Below, in pieces: positions 1-9,210 of a stretch of DNA of 64,000 nt. Under the pieces are notes generated by a model. It did not search any database and had not been told where the DNA came from. It saw only the letters and a list, made by a program, of their open reading frames with translations. The position numbers and the translations under genes were made by a program. This DNA is from Cytophagales bacterium (lineage in GTDB: Bacteria > Bacteroidota > Bacteroidia > Cytophagales > Cyclobacteriaceae), in NCBI GenBank assembly GCA_022360015.1, contig JAKSDQ010000126.1:62001-126000 (forward strand), given 5' to 3'. Within the stretch, counting starts at the first letter, position 1. Each line of letters starts with the position of its first letter.

Positions 1-237
1 GTAGGTATGTACCGGTTCCGTCTCAGTAGAGAAGGTACCATCGCCGAAACTCCATGCATAGATAGCGGCATTTTTGGAGCAGTTTGTAAAGGTTACTTCT
101 TCGCCGGCTTTGACCGTCGTAGCGGACACTTCAAAACAGGCCTCGGGAAGGTCTTGCCCCGGTGAATCATCGTCATCACATGACCACAAAAAGAATGTAC
201 TAACCAAAAAGGTAAAAAGAAAAATTTTGTTTCTCAT
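1..237 (-). CDS. PKD-domain lipoprotein, N-terminal part only
   Basis: The first 79 codons of a gene that runs off the left edge of the window. The ATG is at 237. The N-terminus is a lipoprotein signal: two basic residues, a hydrophobic stretch, then WSC followed by an acidic DDDD run, which in Bacteroidota often directs export to the cell surface. Residues 38-79 match the start of a PKD domain, ending in the typical W-S-F-G-D-G core and a V-H-T-Y strand. PKD domains are immunoglobulin-like spacers in surface glycan-binding proteins and hydrolases. The functional part lies outside the window, so the role is unknown. Confidence 0.8.
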   Translation of the reverse strand, partial: MRNKIFLFTFLVSTFFLWSCDDDDSPGQDLPEACFEVSATTVKAGEEVTFTNCSKNAAIYAWSFGDGTFSTETEPVHTY

Positions 238-521
238 ATCTAATTAATTTTAAAAAGGTTTAGAGGTTGAGTACAAATACTCGATTGGCTGAAATTAATA
301 GATATTATTATGGGGTATAATCCGCAAATTGTTATCAATCTTACTGATGTAATATTTCCGGTGCCAGAACATTGCCCGTGCCCGGCAATTTTGTTTATGT
401 TATGCTCATGATGGAAACCAGTCCCTCCTTATTATTTTCTTTTTCGCATAAGGCCATCTTATGATTGTGGAAAGACCGGGAGAATTTTCACACTGTCCTT
501 TGGGAGAAGGGGTCTCATGGA

Positions 522-3116
522 TCACTCATCTTTCAGACAGTCAATAGGGTTGATCCTGGCAGCTTTTACCGTTTGCAATCCTACTGTAAACCAGGCGATC
601 AGCAATGCAATCGATCCTGCACCCATAAAAAACCACCATTTCAGACCGATTCGGTAAGCAAAGCTTTCCAACCACCATGTAGCGATGAAATAGCTGAGAG
701 GTAAGGCAATCAAGATCGCTAAAAGTACCATTTTGGTAAAGTCGCCGGATAAAAGATGAACAATTCTAAACTCACCAGATCCCAAAATTTTTCTGATTCC
801 TATCTCCTTGAGCCTTCTTTCAGTAGTGAAAGTTGCAAGGCCAAACAGGCCAAGACAAGAGATAAGAATGGCGATTCCAGTAAAATATTCGGCTAAAGTT
901 GAGACACGTTGTTCAACAACATACAGCGCTTGATAGTCATCATCGAGGAAACGATAATCGAATATGAATCCCTGATTATAGGTTTCATAAAAATTTCGAA
1001 GTCCCTCGAGTGTTTCTTTCTCCTTGCCTGCTTCTATTTTGACCATTATTTTATTTATGCCATGGGGTAATAGCACGAAAAACAGTGGCTTTAATTCCTT
1101 ATGAAAGGACTCAAAATGAAAGTTTTTTGCTACGCCTATAATTTCCTTCTTACCCATAAAAAGATTGACAGTGCTACCAATAGGATTCTTAAGCCCCATA
1201 GCTTCTATAGCTGCTTCGTTAAAAATAATCTTTTCACTTTCGGCCCCAAAATCTCTTGAAAAAGATCGCCCTTCCTTGATCTCCACCCCAATCGTTTCAA
1301 TAAAATCATAACCTACACCGGCAATTTGAAAAGTGGTTTTATCGTCAGGGCTTCTGCCCTCCCATTCCATCCCTTGCATGGACCAATTGTGTTTAATCAT
1401 ACTATGCGAAGTCGCGGCGGCATTGATAACGCCTGGGATCTTTTTAGCTTCAGATAAAAAGGTATCGGTATTCTCTTTTAGCCTTCCTTCAATATCAAAC
1501 CAGATTACATTTTCTCTATCATATCCAAAACTTTGTCGCTGGACGAACTCAATTTGTCTATGTACAACCCAAACACTGACAATAAGTATGATAGAAATCG
1601 TAAATTGAAAAACTACCAGTCCTTGTCTCGTCCAGAATTCCCAAACAGACGCATTTAATTTCCCTTTCAATATCCCGAGCGGTTTAAAACCCGACAGATA
1701 CAATGCGGGGTAACTGCCGGCGATTACCCCCGAGCAAAATGCGATGAGAAGGGCTGATACAATCGGCTTTTGTTCCAAACCAAAGGTCAACTCCTTCCCT
1801 GTAATTTGATTAAAATGTGGCAAAAAAAGGATGACAACCAACATTGCCAAAATCAATGAGAAAAAAGCCATTAATATGGATTCTCCCATGTATTGAAAAA
1901 TAAGAGTTTTTCGACCTGCTCCGACAACCTTTTTTATGCCAATTTCTTTTAATCTTCGTGATGCCCTTGCAGTAGATAAATTCATGAAATTGATACAAGC
2001 AATCAGCAAGATGGAAATAGCAATAAAAGAAAACAATCTAACGTATTCAATCCTTCCCCCGGTTTGAACACCATTTTCGTAGGTGCCGTGCAGATAATGA
2101 TGCGAATAACGTTGTAGAAATGGCATACGACTGTTATTTTCGTCATGCTTGACCTTTTTTATAAAACCCTTGAGTTTATCGTTGAACTGCTGAATATCGG
2201 TTCCTTCTTTCAAGACCAGATAGACAAGTGGCCCCGTACTTCCCCAACTTGTGACCCAAGGTCTGGTTTCCTTTAAAATCTCAAATGATAAGACAAAATC
2301 AAATTGTGTAGAGGAATAGTGGGGTATTCCTTTAAAGACACCTGAAACCATGAATTCCTGCTCATGTTGAAATGCTACTACCTTGCCTATGATATCTTCT
2401 GTGGTGTTAAATAGTTTCATTGCCAACTTTTCTGATATAACGATGGAATTTTTATCAGATAAAACTTCATTTTTATTGCCATAAATAAGTGGATAAGAAA
2501 AGATGTTGAAATAGTCTTTACCGACGTACTGTCCGGCCGCTTTTATATTTTTCTCTCCAACCGAAAGACTGAGTCTGCTAAACCCATACCAGGAAGACGG
2601 GGCAACGGCAGTGGTATATTCAACCTCGGGCATTTCTTCAATTAAGGCTTCGGCCATGGGGCCAGAAGTGGCAAATTCGGTACGAATACCTCCATCTGCC
2701 TCCCAATTTTCCATCACCTGATATAGCCACGCATCCTTTTCATGAAACTTATCGACATCAAGTTCGTGGTTAACCCATAAATAAATCAATAAAGCACAGG
2801 CTATTCCACAGGATAGCCCAACAAGGTTAATGAAAAATGAAGTTTTGTAACGTTTAAAGGTTCGGTAAGTCAGCAGGAAGTTATGACGAAACATAGCTGT
2901 AGGGCTGATGTATTGATCGCTGTTAAATGATTTAATAAACTCTGGTCTGAAATACAGAATGACATTCCAGGTAAACTTCCATTTGGCCCTGGCCGGAGAT
3001 TGCTTATAGTACTTATCATAAAGCTCCATAAGATCCCCTTCGACCTCTTCGAGGTAGTCCTCACGACAAAACCAGCGCAGGAATTCCAGGGCATATTTTG
3101 GTGGATGGGGTTTCAT
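522..3116 (-). CDS. FtsX/MacB-type ABC transporter permease with N-terminal prefix domain
   Basis: An 864-residue inner-membrane protein. Residues about 1-75 form a permease prefix domain (W-F-C-R-E, then an E-G-D-L core), known from orphan duplicated permeases. A transmembrane helix follows at about 95-115. Then come two rounds of MacB-like periplasmic core plus FtsX helices, each FtsX block carrying the R-L-K-E-I-G-I-(K/R)-K signature. No ABC ATPase gene lies beside it, so it must borrow an ATPase or act otherwise; the family has been called orphan for this reason. Its start codon overlaps the PadR stop by one base (TGATG), so translation is probably coupled. Substrate unknown; export or cell-envelope stress signalling are both possible. 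Confidence 0.9.
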   Translation of the reverse strand: MKPHPPKYALEFLRWFCREDYLEEVEGDLMELYDKYYKQSPARAKWKFTWNVILYFRPEFIKSFNSDQYISPTAMFRHNFLLTYRTFKRYKTSFFINLVGLSCGIACALLIYLWVNHELDVDKFHEKDAWLYQVMENWEADGGIRTEFATSGPMAEALIEEMPEVEYTTAVAPSSWYGFSRLSLSVGEKNIKAAGQYVGKDYFNIFSYPLIYGNKNEVLSDKNSIVISEKLAMKLFNTTEDIIGKVVAFQHEQEFMVSGVFKGIPHYSSTQFDFVLSFEILKETRPWVTSWGSTGPLVYLVLKEGTDIQQFNDKLKGFIKKVKHDENNSRMPFLQRYSHHYLHGTYENGVQTGGRIEYVRLFSFIAISILLIACINFMNLSTARASRRLKEIGIKKVVGAGRKTLIFQYMGESILMAFFSLILAMLVVILFLPHFNQITGKELTFGLEQKPIVSALLIAFCSGVIAGSYPALYLSGFKPLGILKGKLNASVWEFWTRQGLVVFQFTISIILIVSVWVVHRQIEFVQRQSFGYDRENVIWFDIEGRLKENTDTFLSEAKKIPGVINAAATSHSMIKHNWSMQGMEWEGRSPDDKTTFQIAGVGYDFIETIGVEIKEGRSFSRDFGAESEKIIFNEAAIEAMGLKNPIGSTVNLFMGKKEIIGVAKNFHFESFHKELKPLFFVLLPHGINKIMVKIEAGKEKETLEGLRNFYETYNQGFIFDYRFLDDDYQALYVVEQRVSTLAEYFTGIAILISCLGLFGLATFTTERRLKEIGIRKILGSGEFRIVHLLSGDFTKMVLLAILIALPLSYFIATWWLESFAYRIGLKWWFFMGAGSIALLIAWFTVGLQTVKAARINPIDCLKDE

Positions 3117-3442
3117 CAGCCAAAAGAAATTTTGGGAATTTGCTGGTAAATGCTGGTACGAAGTGCATATTGGTGATCAAGCACTTTTTTTCCCAAAGCA
3201 GTGATGACGTAAAACTTCTTTCTCCTTCCCCCCCGCTCTTTGGTGATGCCACCATATCCGGACGTGACAAAACCTTTATGCTCCATGCGCTTGAGTGCCA
3301 CATGAATCGCGCTGATATTGACCTTTTTGCCTAATTTCTCTTCCAGGTTTTCGAGTATCAAAACCCCATAGGCTTTGTCATGAAATGCGGCTACCATGAG
3401 TAGCACCAGTTCCTCAAATTCTCCCAATGAATGTTCAATCAT
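3116..3442 (-). CDS. PadR family transcriptional regulator
   Basis: A 108-residue winged-helix repressor. The N-terminal L-G-E-F-E-E-L-V-L-L start, the H-V-A-L-K-R-M-E recognition helix and the G-G-R-R-K-K-F-Y wing are typical of the PadR group linked to ABC permeases. It is the first gene of a two-gene unit, its stop overlapping the permease start. PadR proteins usually repress their own operon until an effector binds; the 11-bp inverted repeat just upstream (3450-3507) is a reasonable operator. A second, similar PadR/permease pair lies at 17.8-20.8 kb. Confidence 0.9.
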   Translation of the reverse strand: MIEHSLGEFEELVLLMVAAFHDKAYGVLILENLEEKLGKKVNISAIHVALKRMEHKGFVTSGYGGITKERGGRRKKFYVITALGKKVLDHQYALRTSIYQQIPKISFG

Positions 3443-3449
3443 GAGCTAG

Positions 3450-3507
3450 TAATTTACTTAACAATTGTGAATATAATTTATTTATTTCACTTTTGCTAAG
3501 TAAATTA
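3450..3507 (-). promoter_or_regulatory. candidate PadR operator: 11-bp perfect inverted repeat
   Basis: TAATTTACTTA at 3450-3460 is matched exactly by its reverse complement at 3497-3507, 36 bases apart, starting 8 bp upstream of the padR-like start codon. A related TAAGTA string occurs upstream of the second padR-like gene near 20920. The placement suggests autoregulation. The long spacer means two half-site clusters are also possible. Confidence 0.4.
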
Positions 3508-3542
3508 AAATTTTTGCCGGTTAAAGGTAACCGGTAGCCTTC

Positions 3543-3840
3543 CTACCTATACAACCTGCGCAGAGTTCCTGATATTTTCCCGCCAAAAGACTGAATGCGA
3601 AGATCGCCCGAATCAGCACTTCCAACATGCACATTTTTAGCAACGTAATCAAGCGTATACGCCCCCGGAATTATCCTGCATGGTTAGGTTACCCCTGACA
3701 GCATCTGCCCGGATGTCACAGTGAAGGATGCGAGGTCATCTGCCGGCAATCGAAAGGTAGTGTTGCCATTGCAGCCTCTGTAAAAAAGAAATTTGTAGTC
3801 TTTGATACCTGTTTCAGTAAGCAGCAGTTCTTTGGACTAG
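3543..3840 (-). pseudogene. decayed secreted beta-repeat (DUF4097/DUF2807-like) gene remnant
   Basis: The minus strand carries coding-like stretches in two frames. One encodes a segment with V-H-V-G-S-A-D-S-G-D-L-R-I and ends G-G-K-I-S-G-T-L followed by a TAG at 3545-3543. Another, upstream, encodes K-D-Y-K-F-L-F-Y and stops near 3698. A one-base shift near 3660 is needed to join them. The short alternating pattern resembles the repetitive beta-helix proteins at 14.5-16.2 kb. No intact start was found. From here to 4205 I see no other gene. Confidence 0.4.
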
Positions 3841-4205
3841 CCATAAGACTGGCGTGTTGTGTATGTAAGGGTCTGTTTTATCTACTTATCTCCGTAAACA
3901 AAAATTAAATACAATAGGCGTCAGAATAGTTATTAGCTCCTTGGTAAATCAAATTGTTGGATAATGCTGGGGTTTTATAATAATGACGTCATGGCTTCAA
4001 AGATTTGTCTATAAAATTTCATGAGATGTGTTTATTTTCGTGAACACTGTTACTACTGCAACTTTTATAACCGTACCGATGGTTAATTTTCAATCCTTAT
4101 GAGTGAGTATCCAAAATCTCTTAGGCATATAGCGGCATGCATAAGTACAAAAAACTGAATACTGCTTTCGTGATAGTAACTCATCAACCCTGTAAATGCA
4201 TTGAG

Positions 4206-4373
4206 TTATGAGCTTAATGCCCTTAGTCTTTGCATAAACAGGTCAGCCTGCTTTTTGGTTTTTATGGCTTCACTTAAAGACGTAGTGGTACTTGTAGTTT
4301 TAACTTTTAACTTACCACTACCGGAAAAACGGGCTTTGATCTCTTCAATCTTTTTTAACACATTTTTGTTCAT
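4206..4373 (-). CDS. small 55-residue protein, downstream partner of the DUF6934-like gene
   Basis: The ATG at 4373 opens a 55-codon frame ending in TAA at 4208-4206. The product begins with a basic helical stretch (K-N-V-L-K-K-I-E-E-I-K-A-R-F), then a Ser/Thr-rich linker, then a second charged helix. It lies 69 bp downstream of 4443-5003 on the same strand, so the two are probably cotranscribed. I do not recognise a family. Its size, charge and partner arrangement resemble small two-gene modules such as toxin-antitoxin pairs, but that is inference only. Confidence 0.5.
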   Translation of the reverse strand: MNKNVLKKIEEIKARFSGSGKLKVKTTSTTTSLSEAIKTKKQADLFMQRLRALSS

Positions 4374-4442
4374 AATCATCTATTTTTTGAAACAATAAGC
4401 TGGTATTATTTTAAAAGTATATACAAATATAAGTTTTTAATT

Positions 4443-5003
4443 TTATTTTTTTAACTTAAATATAAAATAATTATAGAGTTCACCGAGATTTATTTTTTCT
4501 CCCTTATTGATGGCGCGAGGAATTGTCGTGATATCATTTGAGTTTATTCGATGCATATTATCCTTTTCATCTTTTCTCAGAATCCTTACATAATAATTCA
4601 CACCGTATATATCAAAATAGGTTGTCAATGTGTCATGATTGTTTTGTATTGTTCTAAAGTATAAATATGCACGGGCGTTACTAGAACCATCAATGCCTAT
4701 ATACTTATTTGAGTTTTTAGTCAAAAATATTATGGAAGCTAAAACGATTGTCGAAAATACCTTGGAATAGTTTTCATGTGAAAGCCTGGCGGTATCGTCA
4801 ATTTGTCCTATATCATTAACCGGACCAAAGGACAGGTTAAAAACATCTGGCAAAAACTGATGCCGCTCATTATCTATCATAACTCCTATTTTAGCAGAAT
4901 TACCGTTTTTTAAATCACTGACAAATTGGCTTAGCGTCAAGTCGCTGGAAACATTGTTAAATTCATAACAATTTTCAAGATTTATCCGAATATTCAGGGC
5001 CAT
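4443..5003 (-). CDS. DUF6934-like protein
   Basis: 186 residues, no signal peptide. The order of motifs fits the small Bacteroidota family DUF6934: a central F-N-L-S-F-G-P core, then D-D-T-A-R-L-S-H-E-N-Y-S-K-V-F-S-T-I, then a G-I-D-G-S-S-N-A-R-A-Y-L-Y strand. Function is unknown. It is AT-richer than neighbouring genes, a sign of possible transfer. The 55-residue ORF follows. The family assignment is from memory of the motif layout. Confidence 0.65.
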   Translation of the reverse strand: MALNIRINLENCYEFNNVSSDLTLSQFVSDLKNGNSAKIGVMIDNERHQFLPDVFNLSFGPVNDIGQIDDTARLSHENYSKVFSTIVLASIIFLTKNSNKYIGIDGSSNARAYLYFRTIQNNHDTLTTYFDIYGVNYYVRILRKDEKDNMHRINSNDITTIPRAINKGEKINLGELYNYFIFKLKK

Positions 5004-5314
5004 TATGTAAATACAGCATTAAATAGTTATTTCATCTATGCTGGGGGAACTAAAATCGGGGAAGTAAGTATGGAGGAGTAACAAATATTTTGGATTTACT
5101 TCTTACCTGCCGGCAACTTTCTTTAAATGCTTGGGGAGTTGAAAAATTCTTTATTAAAATTTTACATGAAAAACACAAATAGTAATTGATTATTTGCTTT
5201 TTTTGGGAAAAAATTTAATGCGAAGTACCGGGCCCACTTATCCGGATGATATTATTGAATCCATATGTTCAATATTTTTTCGTCCTTCTGTAAATTGTTA
5301 TTGCCTCAATCCAT
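5004..5314. other. intergenic region between divergent genes
   Basis: AT-rich stretch separating the leftward DUF6934-like gene from the rightward glycosyltransferase. It must hold both promoters. I saw no convincing gene, hairpin or consensus promoter. Confidence 0.3.
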
Positions 5315-6763
5315 ATGTCATTGATAAACCAGGAAAAAATTACCCAATTATTTCTGCTGCTCAAAAAAACAATTGTAAAGTCCAATCTCTGGCTTTTAGG
5401 TCTACTGATCATTAACGCCATTGTATTTGTTTGCATAGAATTCTTGACAACCAGGCATGCAGGCAAGTTGCTGGATTTTGTAATTATAATAATTGCTGCA
5501 GGTGCGGCATTATATTTAGTATTCTCCAAAAACAGACCCATAAAAATTAACAAAAAGTGGCCAAAATACATATTTCTCGGTGGTTTGGTGGTGAGGTTAT
5601 TTCTTACGGTTCACGGTTTTTTTGACCGGCCCGAACCAACATCAGATTACAGAAGAAATGAAATATTAGCGAAGCAAATCTACTATGATCAGGACTATCT
5701 GGAAGTTTATGACCATATTGAATTCAGATCTTTCCGTCCTCCGGGTGCCCCACTGATCATTGCAACTTCCTATTTTTTCTTTGAGTCCGGGCACAACGCA
5801 CATATCATGTATTCTATCATGTCCTTTTTGCTGTTGTACGTGACATTCTTAATCATGGCAAAGTCCTGGAATATTTTTTCTTTGCTTTATTTTGGTTTCA
5901 TCGCTTTGTGTCCATCCATTGTATTTTTAGGCACTTTTGCCTCTTCACAATTACCCTTTTTTCTGGTGCTGAGTTTGACGATCCTCATCCTCGTCAATTT
6001 CAGGAACAGCTTCGTTCAACTTTTATTTTTAGGAATTCTGATGGGATTAGGATCACTCATCAGGCTTAATATGATCCTTTTTATGCCGGCGGTGTTTTTG
6101 TTTATTTTTGAAACGATGAACCATCAATTGTCCACAACGATTAAGCGTTTTGGGGTGGTTTTACTATTTTGGGTGATGACTGTTGCACCGTGGACGATCA
6201 GAAACTACATAGTCCAAGGCGATTTCGTGCTGATTTCGACCAATGGTGGGGCTAATATGTTTGTGGCCAACGTCAGGCAGGATTATACAAGGGCGGGAGC
6301 CTATCAAGGTTACCCCGAGGGTATTAGTAAGGAATTTGCCAATGAAATTGAGTTTACGGACGGATTAAAGGCCAAAACATTTAATTTTATCAAAGAATAT
6401 CCCATGGTCTATCTGAAAGGGTTCCCGTATAAGATGAAAAGGCTTTTAGGTATGGGCAATTGGTCAGTGGATTATTTCTTTGGATATTTGAAACACCCAC
6501 CGCATGATATTGTCGCTAGTTTTATTAGAAAACTGGACTTTCTTCTCTCCTGGTTCATCTACTTGATTGGTTTCGTGTTTTTGTTCAAAGTGAAAGCCAT
6601 GAAACCTACTGCTTTTTTTATACTTACCGGTTATCTGATATATGTATTGCTCGATCTGGCGCTTTTTGAGACGGGGCAGCGTTATCATTTTCCTTATCTC
6701 CTGTTTCCATGTTTTAGTGTGGTGTTGCACAAAATTCAGGAGTCCAATGCAGATGGAGTATGA
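5315..6763 (+). CDS. GT39-like membrane glycosyltransferase (PMT_2/ArnT type)
   Basis: A 482-residue polytopic membrane protein with about eleven hydrophobic segments. After the first helices comes an extracytoplasmic loop with S-D-Y-R-R-N-E and then S-F-R-P-P-G-A-P-L, the layout of the dolichyl/undecaprenyl-phosphate sugar-dependent family GT39. Such enzymes move a sugar from a lipid-phosphate carrier to a protein or lipid acceptor on the outer face of the inner membrane. The chosen ATG has no clear ribosome site, usual in this phylum. It stops one base before the stop of the convergent DUF5916 gene. No sugar-activation genes lie nearby. Confidence 0.8.
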   Translation: MSLINQEKITQLFLLLKKTIVKSNLWLLGLLIINAIVFVCIEFLTTRHAGKLLDFVIIIIAAGAALYLVFSKNRPIKINKKWPKYIFLGGLVVRLFLTVHGFFDRPEPTSDYRRNEILAKQIYYDQDYLEVYDHIEFRSFRPPGAPLIIATSYFFFESGHNAHIMYSIMSFLLLYVTFLIMAKSWNIFSLLYFGFIALCPSIVFLGTFASSQLPFFLVLSLTILILVNFRNSFVQLLFLGILMGLGSLIRLNMILFMPAVFLFIFETMNHQLSTTIKRFGVVLLFWVMTVAPWTIRNYIVQGDFVLISTNGGANMFVANVRQDYTRAGAYQGYPEGISKEFANEIEFTDGLKAKTFNFIKEYPMVYLKGFPYKMKRLLGMGNWSVDYFFGYLKHPPHDIVASFIRKLDFLLSWFIYLIGFVFLFKVKAMKPTAFFILTGYLIYVLLDLALFETGQRYHFPYLLFPCFSVVLHKIQESNADGV

Positions 6764-8929
6764 TTATATATTCCACCAGTAAGTCAGCTTAAGCACCAAT
6801 GCCCTGTTTCTGACTTTGAGTGATTGAGGAAGATAATTATCTGTGTAGACGACAAACAGGTCGGAAGCAGGTTTGTAGCGCCACTGGAATCTTGCATTGA
6901 TGTTCAGGTTATCTTGTTGCTCATTATATTGCACAAAGGTGGTCAGGAAAATTTTATTGGTAAAAGTCATGTCTATTCTTGGACCTACCAGCCAGAAATC
7001 CGCATCCTCATAGGGATCAGGCAGGCGAATGCTGTTGTAGGAAAAATCCAGGGTGAGATTACCAAAGGGCTGGATACGGTAGCCGGCTGCCCCACTAGCA
7101 TTAAAACGGCTACCGTCAAAATATCCGCCCTGTGTAATCTCTAAAGAATAAGTAAATAAGTTACCTGGGGTGGACTCGTAAGCAAGACCTGCTGTATGCC
7201 ACTGATAGGAAGTACCGGCAGGCAACTCCTCTCCTCCGGAGTTGGTCGGGTCGAAATCATCAATGAGTGTGATGAAATCATCTCTTATCCAAAAAGTTGC
7301 CTCACTCCGGTTAATAAAATTTATATTGTATTCTAAAAAGGACGTTCTGTCCAGAAAGTCGAAGGATTGATCGAAGAATAAAGTCGACCGGATGGCAGGC
7401 CCGTGGGTAATAACCCTGCGCGAGTCCGGAAAAAACCTGTAAGCTACCTCCGGATTTAACTTAATGTACCCTCTTCGGGGCACAAATCCCACCTCAGGGT
7501 TAAAATTTTCACCTACCATCTCATGCTGCCATTCTACATTGATATTTCTGGAGTTGTACTCCAGATTAACTCCATGGGCAAAATCATCCGATCTGGTATC
7601 TTCGCTGAATGTCTTATGCAGCAAAAATTTCCCTTTCCAAAGATTATCCGGAGAAGCAAGGTTGTATTCCAATGCTGCGAGGCGGTTGTACCTGGAAAAG
7701 GCGGTCGTATCGTTTTCAGGATCGTAATTTACCGCCTGCTTGTTGATGATCATAGCAGAGATATTTGACCTTGAAAACACCTGTCTTTGCAAGGATATGA
7801 CTGAAAAATTCTGTGCTGGTAAAGCGACACTATCTACTTTACCGGTTTGAATATCCATGACCCCGATGCGCCAATCCTTGTTGATTTTACCGCTCAGGCG
7901 CACTCCGGCATGTATGGGGCTTTCCAATCCTATTCTTCGGCTGAAAAAAGGGCGCATGGAGGTAAAACCAAAATTGGCGAAAAGGTCACTATTCTCTATA
8001 AAAAATTGCCTTCTTTCGGGAAAAAACAGCTCAAAACGGCTCAAATTGGTAACCTGCCGGTCAACTTCAACCTGCGAGAAATCGGGATTGACTGTGAGGT
8101 CGAGGTTTAAACTGGTGGTAACGGCCAGTTTAGCATCCAGGCCCATATCGAAATCATGGTCTGTGCCCGATTGTGATTCAAAATCCTTTTGCGCTCCTGC
8201 TGATAGGTAAGGTATTACTGACACGTTGGAGTTGACTTCAGGAGGCGGCTCATCCCACTGAAGAATTCCTGTGTAGGCCAATTGGGCAGTGGGAAACTGC
8301 CTGGGCACCGGTGCCCAACTGGACTTTTCATTTAATTTCAGGTCCAGCCTGCTGAAATTGATGCCCCATTGTGTTATACCTTTTTTATACCGGATGGTCT
8401 TGAATGGTATGCTTGCCTCGAACACCCAGCGGTCATCATAATTCCTGACCATTGAAACCCATTTGTTATCCCAACTCAAATCAACCCTGCTGCCGTCATA
8501 CATCAAACCATCCCACTGAGCCCCGGCAGCGTTTGAACCAAAGCTAAACCCATTGGTCTGATCATCGAATGGATCCATAAACAGCAGGAAATTGTCATTT
8601 TTCCCAAAGCTAAAATCCCTGCGCATAGACTCTACGGTAACCCTGCCCGAAAGGGTGTCAAAACAAATAACTCCAAGATAGATGTTAGTTGCATCGTAGG
8701 TCATTCTTACCTCTGTACGGCTCACCGACCGGCTTGTGTCCATCGGCAGTACCATGAAAAAATCCTTCGCTGCGTGCGCAGTTTGCCAGTCGGGCTCGTT
8801 TAGCTGTCCGTCTATCATGATGGGTTCCTTCGCTTTTTTGATATGAATAACATACGATCCATTGATTTTTTGCCCGTACAAGGTCCAGCTAAACAGCCCA
8901 AAAGCCAATATCAATCCTGTTTTTTTCAA
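6764..8929 (-). CDS. CBM9-like / DUF5916 outer-membrane protein
   Basis: 721 residues with a cleavable signal peptide (1-19). Residues about 25-215 form a CBM9-like beta-sandwich, with D-G-Q-L-N-E-P-D-W near the start. The rest matches DUF5916: F-F-P-E-R-R-Q-F-F-I-E-N near residue 310, then alternating amphipathic strands that look like an outer-membrane barrel and end in an aromatic residue. It stands alone on its strand. These proteins are common in Bacteroidota and often sit near peptidases or glycan genes, but their role is not established. Confidence 0.85.
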   Translation of the reverse strand: MKKTGLILAFGLFSWTLYGQKINGSYVIHIKKAKEPIMIDGQLNEPDWQTAHAAKDFFMVLPMDTSRSVSRTEVRMTYDATNIYLGVICFDTLSGRVTVESMRRDFSFGKNDNFLLFMDPFDDQTNGFSFGSNAAGAQWDGLMYDGSRVDLSWDNKWVSMVRNYDDRWVFEASIPFKTIRYKKGITQWGINFSRLDLKLNEKSSWAPVPRQFPTAQLAYTGILQWDEPPPEVNSNVSVIPYLSAGAQKDFESQSGTDHDFDMGLDAKLAVTTSLNLDLTVNPDFSQVEVDRQVTNLSRFELFFPERRQFFIENSDLFANFGFTSMRPFFSRRIGLESPIHAGVRLSGKINKDWRIGVMDIQTGKVDSVALPAQNFSVISLQRQVFSRSNISAMIINKQAVNYDPENDTTAFSRYNRLAALEYNLASPDNLWKGKFLLHKTFSEDTRSDDFAHGVNLEYNSRNINVEWQHEMVGENFNPEVGFVPRRGYIKLNPEVAYRFFPDSRRVITHGPAIRSTLFFDQSFDFLDRTSFLEYNINFINRSEATFWIRDDFITLIDDFDPTNSGGEELPAGTSYQWHTAGLAYESTPGNLFTYSLEITQGGYFDGSRFNASGAAGYRIQPFGNLTLDFSYNSIRLPDPYEDADFWLVGPRIDMTFTNKIFLTTFVQYNEQQDNLNINARFQWRYKPASDLFVVYTDNYLPQSLKVRNRALVLKLTYWWNI

Positions 8930-9136
8930 ATTCTAATTTTTCCAGCGAACACTAAAGACAAAAGATAATTGGCTGCTATCTTTCACCCCCTGATGGAACG
9001 AACTTGGCCAACTAAGCTACAAAGTGAGCATTCCGGTTGTGCCTTAAATCGCCTTGGTAGCACAAGCGGCCGGTAGCTGTCGCAACGCAAGTAGGCACCT
9101 GAATTATCTTCTCATCGCATAGGACCCTTCATGACT

Positions 9137-9198
9137 CTTTTTGTCTCCGTGCCTTTGTGGTTGACCATTTTTCACCACAAAGGCACCAAGACACAAAG
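9137..9198. repeat. dispersed palindromic element, copy A
   Basis: A stem of about 26 bp with a few mismatches around a short loop containing GACCATTTTT. The arms are made of CTTTGTG/CACAAAG type words. Four other copies occur at 24.3, 31.3, 52.0 and 61.4 kb. It lies between two leftward genes, directly after ATGACT (9131-9136) and a CATCGCATAG string (9113-9122), which resemble the end of the AGTCAT hairpin family. Confidence 0.85.
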
Positions 9199-9210
9199 AA
9201 GATCTCCATT

